DNA of 64,000 nucleotides from Ornithodoros turicata (Eukaryota > Arthropoda > Arachnida > Ixodida > Argasidae): positions 30,116,213 through 30,180,212 of the forward strand of contig NC_088202.1 of assembly GCF_037126465.1 (NCBI RefSeq). Direction: 5' to 3'. The position numbers and the translations under genes are program-made. Position 1 is the first letter of the stretch, and every line of letters starts with the position of its first letter. Of the stretch, positions 55,746-64,000 are shown piece by piece. A model generated the notes under the pieces. It saw only the letters and a list, made by a program, of their open reading frames with translations, searched no databases and was not told where the DNA came from.

Positions 55746-57322
55746 TGCTTGATATCCAGAAACATGAGTGTTCCACTAGAGTCCAAACGAAGGCCATGGT
55801 GAAATATTTCGATGCTTCAGACCGTAACTCTTCTCACATGTTCACGGCGTGAGTACTGGCCGGCATCAGTATCAATCTTGTGACATTGTAATCTTTGTTG
55901 TAGTCTCATCTGTCATATGGTAGCCATTATTTTTATTTGAATTTGAGAGGATGCTAGGATGATGCAGGCACTGAACATCTGCGCTTGAATTATTAAATTA
56001 GATTTAAAATTAAACGTTCATTATCGGCTTTGTCATATATGTACCGAATGCAAAAGGTGTTGACATTTTTGACGTAGATTGATTGATTGCGATGGGGGGC
56101 AAAAAATTGCCTAGAAATAGCGTCTTTCCGATCGTTCGTAAGGTTTTGGCGGTGCGGTTTGGTGTAGAGTTAAATGAAACAAAATTTATGTACACTCAAT
56201 TTTATTACCTAATTAATATAATTATTAAAATAAGACTAGTTAGTTAGAACACATTAAAAGTCGCCAAAGTAAACAAGACCACTTACAGAACACGGTATAC
56301 GATACCTGCTACGCAAAATGTTGCTTTTTATTCAGTTCCTTCCTTCAAAATGTTCTCTTCAATTCCTTCCTATCAATTCAAAGACCGCGAACCGCCCACA
56401 CGAGTGAACAAAATCTCGACGGTAAGTAGGAATATTTAATCTTGGGCTTCCTGGAAAAGACCAGGACCTACAGAAGACACATTCCATCGCTTCATATCCC
56501 TTCGCATATTTTTGCGATCGACCTCATGCTATATCTATGCTAGCGCGCGCGCGAGCTGCATAATTCAATTCAACAACACACCCACAATCCGAAGACGTCA
56601 ACCACGAAGGCACAACCCGCACGAAACAAGCACAAACAGTGAACGAACCTACTTATCATGCAGAGATCCCACGTCACCACAACATACTAACGAACCTGAG
56701 AACAGCGAGCGACTCTCCAAACTATTCATCCCCCTTACCATCCAAGCTCGACAACCGGGCGAAATTATTTGCATCCCCGAAGACGAGAACTCCGCATTAA
56801 CACGTTAAGGGCCTTTCGTCAAATCAAATTAACTATCTTCCGGTATAGGTTAACCAAATTAACCACAACCAGCGAAGACAGTAAAGAAAAAAAAAAAGCT
56901 CAAGTCAACTGAAGCACGCAGTGAACAACAGAATGCCAATGGCACGCGCTATGTACTTTTGCTTCCGGGCATGTCAATCCTTTGCAGCTGCTGAGGTGCG
57001 ACCGTGCTATTTTGGTTCCCTAGCGTATACTGCCGCAACGCTTCAGAGGGACGATTTTTATCGATTAATGTTTTTGCCTGGCAACGTACTTGTTCCACCT
57101 AGGTGGGCTAGACCACGTTAAAGATGAAGACGGTATGTCGTCATTACGTTCGACGGGGCTCTGAGCCTCTGGTGCGACATTGTGAAAATTTTAGAACGAA
57201 TACGACACTTTCGACGAAAGTTCCTACCAGACGTACACGTATGCTTTAATAATAGGGAGTTTTGAAATCGTAAGCGCTCTCTAGTTCCGCCTCCGTACGT
57301 TCCTCTAAATGTCTCTAACCTA
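55746..57322. other. No supported gene
   Basis: An AT-rich stretch with TAATTAATATAATTATTAAA lies near 56210-56232. Frames are short and unrecognised. Confidence 0.3.
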
Positions 57323-57611
57323 ACCTGTCAAGCAGCATTGGATTCAATGCCCTAGAAGTATACACATTACACGCTTGCTGGCGCTGCGCGCGTTTTTCAA
57401 GGCAGTTGGTTTCGACGACCGTTGAAGACAACTGCCCTGAAAAACGCACGTAGCGCCAGCAGGCGTGTAGTGTGTCATCTTCTAAAAGGACATTGAATCC
57501 AATGCTGCGTGACAGGTTGATAGGATACACGCGTGCTGGAGCTAGGCACGTTTTTCAAGGCAGTTGATTTCAACGCTCGTCGAAGGCTGACCGTGTAACA
57601 GGGGTAAAACT
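57323..57611. mobile_element. MITE-3 full copy plus adjoining half copy
   Basis: Full copy 57323-57517: ACCTGTCA-AGCAGCATTGGA ... GTTTTTCAAGGCAGTTGGTT, with an inverted second arm ending CCAATGCTGCGTGACAGGT. From about 57530 to 57611 a further arm in the same orientation as arm 1 (CACGCGTGCTGGAGCTAGGC, GTTTTTCAAGGCAGTTGATT) follows and is cut by MITE-2. No coding capacity. Confidence 0.75.
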
Positions 57612-57766
57612 CCCCAAGCAGCAAAATGTACTGAAAGTCGAGTGCAATAGGGGGGGGGGGGGACGGGTAGGTGGACGGCATTGAACAGACTCCTGAAACT
57701 AAAGAACATTGATAAGACACACACCGGCCACCCCTATTGCACTCGACTTTCAGTACATTGGGTCCC
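57612..57766. mobile_element. MITE-2 copy 2
   Basis: Arms CCCAAGCAGCAAAATGTACT and, at the right, ACCCCTATTGCACTCGACTT ... GTACATTGGG, with the right tip shortened. The centre is inverted relative to 35168-35321. A G13 run (57650-57662) has grown at the arm/centre junction where copy 1 has only GGGG. Confidence 0.8.
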
Positions 57767-57834
57767 TAATAACAATAAAGATGATTGATATCTTTGATTG
57801 ATAAAGTGATGATTATGATAAAGATGAGAATTAC

Positions 57835-57981
57835 AATGATTCACACTGCCGGGTTTATGGTTGCGCTTGCGTGTTAACGTCCGCTGACAGCCAATCATTT
57901 TAACGTAACATCCTTCCGGATGGAACGAAGGTGCACGCAAGACGATGTACGCCGCCGTAAACGGAGTAATGTGAATCAGCC
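57835..57981. mobile_element. Short PIF/Harbinger-like MITE, TTA TSD
   Basis: The left end is CAATGATTCACACTGCCGG and the right end on the minus strand GGCTGATTCACATTACTCC; similarity continues for about 30 bases (GTTTAYGG). TTA flanks both sides (57832-57834, 57982-57984). 147 bp, non-coding. Confidence 0.6.
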
Positions 57982-57984
57982 TTA

Positions 57985-60900
57985 ATTATTTACGTTGCAA
58001 GAGCGTCGCCTCCGCCGTGGCTTCGTGCAATCATATTTCCAATTTGAAGATTTTGAGCCTTTGCGCGCGCCACTTTTTTTTCTCTTTTGCTTATGGTGAC
58101 GTGGTACTTTCACCGTTGTTAACACCAAAGTAAAACGATAAGCTCAATAAGAAGCACGGAGAGAATTGAACATGAGATGTCCATGAAGTAGCGTTAGTGT
58201 CTATGCCTGCAGCGTTACTGTTTCCCTATATTAATTCCGCGCGAAACTCACATGAACATAGATTATAATTATTAGGTCATGGGGAATATATGTCGAAAAT
58301 ACGAGTGCCTTTACTCATTCACTCACAGCAACGATGGATCTCCACGCAGGCCTAGTTGTTCACAGCTTGCAAAGGTGCTCAACCCTTTGCTGCTTCTGCA
58401 TAATTTTGCACTAAAGTTCTGGGGCCCTATTCTCGTCACATTAATCGGCCTCGATTACTGTGACAGGGCCCCTGTCCAATCAGTAAGTGAGCAGCTGTTT
58501 ATCGTTAGCGTTGCATTCATTTCCTTCGTAGGTCCATGCGGCCGTCAGGTGCTCTATCATACTTGCATCCGTTGTAGCTTGAGTGCAAGTAACGTTCTAG
58601 ATGCAAGCAAAAAAAAAAAAAAAAAAGAAGAAGAAAAAGTTATCAGCTGCTGTCTTTGCTGCACCGTGCTAGAGGCCTGGATCCGAGACGATGTGCATCG
58701 GGTGGCGAGAACATCTACCGGGACGGGAACAAGACAAGTTCGTCCATAGACACACAAAAGGAGCATCAGCCATCCCCACTTACTCCTACAGTTGACCCCG
58801 CGTACGCATCTGCGTCCGAACACTGATTTGTGCGCTCTCTGCAGCTGACATTGATTTTTTTGCTCACCGTTTTTTCTCTCTCCATCGATTCCTGTTCCCC
58901 GTTCCATCAGGATTCCTTCTCTTTCGCTTGCTCTCGTTTCCAGAAAGTACAGAAAAAGAAGAAAGTAATTTCACAACTGCGGTTTGAGTTACTTCCCCCC
59001 CCCCTTCATCTTTTTCTTCCTGGCTTTCTTCCTTCTTCCTTTCATCTTATTCCAGTGGCTGTTTGTCGATCGGCTCCGGAAATCATCGTTCGCCTCAACT
59101 CGCCCGTGCGCGCATCACTTCATGATTTCTGTCTCCCTTTCCTTCTTCTCCCATGTATGTTCGGTGTTGATTTCGAATTGCCGAACGGTATAGCTCCCTC
59201 CGGAGTGTGTACTATATATGTGAGCTACCCATGTACTGCCAAAATCTCGTTTTGTACAACCTTACAAGCTGTTTTGTGCTGGCGAAATAGAAGATGTTGT
59301 TCTGCTGCGGAAAAAGACAAACAGAAAGAAGCGATACAAAAATGAAAACTTCGTGAAATGAAAAGAAAATCGAACTCTCGGCTATATGCGCTGGAGAAGG
59401 AGGACTTTCGATGAGAACGGTAGAGATGACTTTCTTGTTTCTCCTTTTTACTTTACGGATTTTTGTAGCGTTCGAAGGCGCATATCCGAAGGCAGAGAAA
59501 GACATTCGCAGAGGCGGAAGGAGGTAGCTTCCTTCCGCTTCCAAACATGGCAGGTTAGCGGAAATTGCGTTCTCGAAGAGAGAATGACGTCGTCGTCTAA
59601 GCATTTCAGAGAGAGATGACAATACCGTCTAGTTGCTTTTGTATGGCGGCGTCGATCACATCAGCGGTTTTTACAGTACGCGGCGCGTAGGGCGCAATAC
59701 GGGGTAGGTTACTTCCTGACGAAAACTGACGAAGTACGAGTGCTTTACCGTGTACTTGCACGAGCGACATCACCACGGAGGATTCTAGTGGTGGCAAAAG
59801 CGAAAACACTGCTAACGGAGCCGAAGTTCCGTCCCGTGTTACGTTAAGCATTCACACGGTGCCGGAATATAGGGAGTGGCGTACTGCGCACTTAGCAGAC
59901 CACACTTGGCAGACGACACTTTGCATATGACACCGTCAGCGTCTTTTCCTGTCGTCTGCTACGGAATAGATTGTGGCTATGTCCCAGGATATTCCCTACG
60001 GTTAGCAGTGCGCGTGAAGACACGACGTTAAGCGCTCGGGCTCACGTGACAGCCAAAAAACTTAGACGTTTTTCGCATCTTCCGCTGAAGTATTCTGGGG
60101 AATGTCGCTCGTGTGAATACACGGTTAAGGGAAGAGGGTGACTCGGGAGCAACAGCTTGCATTGCATATGACATGTACTGGCAAATAAGAAAAAGTAGGA
60201 AAGACAATACAGCAATAATTTATTGATATATAACGTACGTCGACAGACGTGTAGGTCCTTCAGGAACAGTTGTGGCGAGAGAAGAATACGATAGAAGAGA
60301 AAAAGGAAGGAGTTGAAGATACAATGGCATCGAAACAAGTGCTGCCGCCCGAGGGGCGAGATCGGTAGATGGTCGCATAAAGTTACCGCATTAAAACGCG
60401 CTTAACATAATGCACGAAGATGCCAGTCGATTTTCAGTCTCCAATCACATTATAGCAAGGCGACTGATGTTGAATTTAAGTTGAAGGGAAACCCTCTCGG
60501 TGTCTTCTCATAGAAACAAGACAATGATAAAGAAGAGCGATCATATAAAATAAGCTTACACAAGCTGTTTTTTCTCTTTCTTTGTTTGCCAGCGTATTTT
60601 TCTAGTCTATACGTACTATTGGATTAATCAGAGCTGACCAACGTTTCCATATTTTTCATTTTCCGTCTAATCTCACTGAATCTGCACCTATACTGGAACA
60701 CCTTATGACGCAGAAATCGTTAAATGCCATTCGCACGGTCGGAGCCGGTCCGGGTCGACGTTGTACAGGCCCTTTTACACTCTCGACAGCAGCCCTACCC
60801 GCTCGCCGATAACATGCGTTCAATATTTGCTCGTGAAATATGATCTCTACGTGCCAATGTAAAACACATGACACGCGTTCAGTCTTTTTCACTTTGCACC

Positions 60901-61039
60901 CGAGGAACGTGTAGAGGAACCCTACATAAATAAGCCTTCTTCTCCGAACGACCGCTCTGGGAGGCATCTCGGAGGCATCAGAAATCTGTCAACGCCGGAC
61001 TGAACGGGGTTTCGAGGCCTCGTCGATAAGAGACTGGTG
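57985..61039. other. No supported gene
   Basis: A 156-codon frame (58279-58749 +) and a 171-codon frame (58830-59345 +, opening on GTG) were inspected. Both contain simple-sequence K or P/F runs and no domain. A C10 run lies at 58995-59004. Confidence 0.3.
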
Positions 61040-61294
61040 CTATTCGGACGAACGGAGGGGAGCCTTCATCGCTGCTCCTGGAATAAATCGGGATGTGTTC
61101 GACGGAGGAGACGAAACAACTTCTCCCTTGACAGCCATCTCATGGCTCGCCTCCCGCGCGAGTTCTTCGATGGATTCGTCGTGCTTGCGGGCCGCTGTCT
61201 CTCTTGGAAATGTGGCCAGCAGTTCCGGAGTCGAAAAGGAATCTGAACTTACGAAATTGCGTATCCAATTGGTTTGCAAAAGGGTCAGACGCAT
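61040..61294 (-). CDS. Unrecognised 84-codon open frame
   Basis: ATG to stop on the minus strand. The peptide starts MRLTLLQTNWIRNFV and has a central acidic helix-like stretch (KHDESIEELAREASHEM) and a Pro/Ser tail. The donor-like word TTC/GTAAGT lies inside it, so it may be partly intronic. No family recognised, and the antisense strand is also open for 76 codons. Low support. Confidence 0.15.
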   Translation of the reverse strand: MRLTLLQTNWIRNFVSSDSFSTPELLATFPRETAARKHDESIEELAREASHEMAVKGEVVSSPPSNTSRFIPGAAMKAPLRSSE

Positions 61295-63023
61295 GAAATG
61301 GGCCAGCTTGTGTCTGTATCACTGAGCGCGTGACGGTTATTCGTTCTTATGGAGATATGCTGCTGGGCATTTATGAAGAAGAAGAAATGAAAATAGGTTA
61401 AAAGTCTCGGTGTGCATATGACGGTATGCAAGCATGTAATCTACAAAATACCGTATACACAAGTGAGCGGGTGGGTGAAATCCGTACTGAGAAAGCCTGA
61501 GAAGCTTGAAGAAGAAATAAGTCTGTGTTTGGTGCCGTTTTATGTGTTTGTGAACAAAGCTCAGGCTTCAGGTAATCCAAGCACGTAATCCTACAAGGCG
61601 GGTGACATGCACTAATGTGCCCATATAGAATTTGCAATTAGGTAAGTTGCTGATATGTGCAACGCCTAGTTCCTCTTAATCTGATAGGAAGGGGAAAGGG
61701 CACAGTTAGACTTTATGACACACCAGTGTTTGCCTTGTGGCGTCAGCTTGGAGTAACGTTATATTAGATGAGACACTGAAACAGGGAAGGATGAGCACAT
61801 CACCGCGTGCACAACGTCAAGTTACACGCTTCAGTTACTATATTTAATTCATTCTTTAAGTGACGTCGGCTCGATGAAGAATAGACTTACATAGGAAAAT
61901 AATAAATAAGTTAAGTCTGTGCATAATATCCGCACACATCATTTGCGGGGTACCCTGTTCAACTATTGAAACAGCAATTGCGTCACATGCCACGTGCTCC
62001 AAAGTCCACCCAGTATACGGCACGGAATCGTTTACCTATAACTGGGGTTCCGGGTTTTTGACTTTGTCCGAAAAACATAAGCCGGTAACATTTAAGCAAT
62101 TTCGATTTACCCGCTCATTGGGCGATTTAGCCGCTCAGTGGCCATGACTATGGAGACGCGAGAAGGGAAAGTGCCCAAAAACATCCTACTTCACGGTGTC
62201 GTCTCGTTCCTTCTCATTCTCGTATAACCGCATTCACGGAAAGGAAGCGCGTTGTGCTGAGGGCTGCGCTGAAACACCTCCTAACAGCATCGCAAGTCCA
62301 GTTGCAGTCAATTTCTTTTGCGCGACGACACATTTCTATAGTGTGCTGTCCCACAGCCGTTTACTGCTCCTTTGACTCCTCGAATGGCAGTGACCGCAAC
62401 CCTACGAACCTACGAATAACTCTATTCCTCACTCCAAATACAGCCCAACGCAACCAGTCACGTCTGAAAGAAGCTCGCCCTTCACGGACGAATCCAATCC
62501 ACACTTCTTCCTCTTCCAATCACCCTCCAACACAACCCCCATCGGGACGCAAAGAAAGCAAGCAGACGACAGCATCCGTGCGGTTCCCGTCTAATGAAGG
62601 GGAAGACCTCATTACCGGCGCTCACCACAGAACCCATTGGCCTTGCTTCTTTAGCACCGAATCGCTGAAGGACAGTTCGCCAAAAACCTTCATTCATTCA
62701 GGAAAAGATTCCTGAAAGGAGCTCCCAATCGAACCGCTCTCTTATGTCCGACCTCTTCAAAGAAGTCACCGAATGTTTCGCTTCTTCCATGTTTACATTA
62801 GGGAACACGCTGTGCCATTTACAAAAGAGACTGCGTATACGCCTTTTGTGCGGCCTTTCTTTGCAAGAGGAACACGGTCCTTAGCTTTATTGCTTCACTC
62901 GTAATAACTCCGACGATGTGTGTCGAATACAAATGTTGATTAAATACCCGTATTTCTTCGCCTTCCGCTCTTTGCTGCCGGCTGGGAAGATGGAAGAACC
63001 AGGGTAAATAGAGGAAGACTCAC
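61295..63023. other. No supported gene
   Basis: A 153-codon frame at 62254-62715 opens on GTG and is S/T/P/R-rich with no domain. On the minus strand an AATAAA overlaps a stop near 62885-62891, downstream of the candidate exon at 63024-63361. Confidence 0.3.
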
Positions 63024-63361
63024 CTGAAAAGGGAGAAAGAAGGAAACGAAAGGTTAGTGAGTGTGGTTGTAAGGGTAGGAACTTCACAGAAGCAGTATGA
63101 GCACTACGTAACACGAATAAAAAAACGCTAAGAAAAAGTCGTAATAGCGCAACCGGTAAGCGGGTGTCCGCACCAGCGACTTTATCGAGCGTGCACCTGT
63201 GTGCTCCTCCGTGCTCCTCCGAAAGAACGACGGGTGCAGGTGACCTGCAGCGCGTACACAAGGAGCGAAACGGAGGGATGGAGGAGTACATGTCGTGACG
63301 TAGCCGATTCCGCTCGTGACTGAGAGTGACGCAGTTCAAGTGGGTATAAGCAGCGCGTGAG
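63024..63361 (-). CDS. Candidate internal exon
   Basis: On the minus strand a strong acceptor (CTTTGTTTCTTTCTTCTCAG) ends at 63362 and a consensus donor (TTTTCAG/GTGAGT) begins at 63023, giving a 338-base exon. One frame is open throughout. It encodes a basic/cysteine-bearing start (RSLCTRCRSPAPVV), then a hydrophobic stretch (VALLRLFLSVFLFVL) that could span a membrane. The frame also stays open past the donor to a stop near 62887. I do not recognise a family, and no partner exon is identified. The splice words are good but such pairs occur by chance. Confidence 0.25.
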
Positions 63362-63709
63362 CTGAGAAGAAAGAAACAAAGAAGAAACACACGGGGACTT
63401 TAGGACGTCACGCGAGGATCGTGTCGTCCGCCTGTCCGCCGCTGCTTTCTTCGACAGTTTTTGTAAATTCGATTGCGCAGTGACGATACACCGCGCAGTG
63501 AAAATACTTCGCATGGTGATTCCTGTTGGGTACCTTGAACAATGAGACAGGGTTTTGAGCCACGTTAAATGTCACCTCTGTGCTAGCAAGCAAGAATGTG
63601 ATAGACTCACAAAGGGAATACAATACAGAGTGCGTTTGGAAGCCGCAGATGCCAACAGGGTCACCACTGTACGTGCTACTTTTTACGTTTACTTTCTACT
63701 TTGGTAAAG

Positions 63710-64000
63710 CCTGGTCCGCACTAATGCGTTTCAATATGCATCCGTCAGCTTTGCGTCCGTCTGCGAACCGACACAAGCCCCTTCGAAAGCGACGGACGCA
63801 TAGGTTCGCCGAGTTCAATTTTTGTACGGAGAGACGGAAGAAATGCCGATCGTTGCCACGATAACCGTGCCGCCGCGCGCTCTTATCTTCCCTCACTTCA
63901 CGTAGTCGGCAGTAAGCCGTTTCTCGTAAAGCAGAGTCGCAAAAGTGCGGACGTGAATTGGAAACCCATGCGTCCGTCACACAGACTGAAGGACGGACGT
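63710..64000. mobile_element. TIR element cut by the window end
   Basis: The left end AGCCTGGTCCGCACTAATGC follows a TAA. Internal inverted words GCGTCCGTC/GACGGACGC recur (63747, 63792, 63970). This resembles the GGC-tipped PIF/Harbinger-like elements at 33.8 and 57.8 kb. The right end lies beyond the window, so the call is tentative. Confidence 0.4.

Noticed and set aside
58279..59345. Frames of 156 and 171 codons, the second with a signal-peptide-like start
   Set aside because: The second opens on GTG, both contain simple-sequence runs, and no domain is visible.
1..64000. CRISPR arrays, bacterial operons, rRNA genes, viral genes
   Set aside because: No regularly spaced direct repeats, no Shine-Dalgarno-led frames, no rRNA-like blocks and no capsid or polymerase motifs were seen; the sequence is eukaryotic.

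Overview
The window looks like gene-poor, repeat-rich nuclear DNA of a large arthropod genome, most likely an ixodid (hard) tick. The reasons are several tRNA-derived SINEs of the kind abundant in ticks (B-box plus a conserved body), a Penelope-like element with a GIY-YIG domain, tandem CCTAA (arthropod TTAGG telomere-type) runs, and many short terminal-inverted-repeat elements. The assignment rests on remembered family resemblance; no search was run. No complete cellular protein-coding gene could be supported. The only coding stretch recognised with confidence is the GIY-YIG endonuclease end of a Penelope-like retroelement near 23.0-23.4 kb. Other open frames are short, unrecognised, or overlap repeats.

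Layout. 0-5.6 kb: a solo-LTR-like remnant, a TAAC/CGTTAA-rich stretch, a + strand SINE, one unrecognised 94-codon frame on the minus strand, and a GA microsatellite. 5.66-7.08 kb: a non-autonomous hAT element with an exact 8-bp target duplication. 11.2-12.1 kb: SINE pieces, including a head-to-head inverted pair. 13.5-15.65 kb: two same-strand SINEs and a second hAT element with an exact 8-bp duplication. 16.4 kb: the first of four copies of a poly-C-tailed retroelement 3' end. 19.5 kb: a fold-back that may be two inverted Penelope 3' ends. 22.6-24.1 kb: hairpins, the Penelope GIY-YIG fragment and a SINE. 24-28 kb: almost featureless. 29.7-42.6 kb: at least seven copies of one palindromic MITE family (here MITE-1). 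One copy is nested in a third hAT element (exact 8-bp duplication) and itself carries a SINE (9-bp duplication). A PIF/Harbinger-like element with TTA duplication (33.8-34.8 kb) and a MITE-in-transposon nest (35.2-35.8 kb) also lie here. 43.9-51.7 kb: a dispersed repeat, a Penelope 3' UTR with a hammerhead-ribozyme-like core, a two-tier palindromic MITE, SINEs, and a miniature LTR retrotransposon (primer site, polypurine tract and LTR, but no gag/pol). 52-64 kb: TAAT-rich DNA, a perfect 40-nt palindrome, a GC-rich patch, three more MITE types, a candidate exon on the minus strand near 63.0-63.4 kb, and a MITE cut by the window end.

The elements do not form a pathway. The interest is in how they are stacked: insertions within insertions can be ordered from their target duplications. 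The palindromic MITEs have arms more alike within a copy than between copies. Perfect short-loop palindromes and fifteen G/C homopolymer runs of 10-15 bases suggest a region prone to fold-back DNA. Nothing read here amounts to a new multi-gene system.
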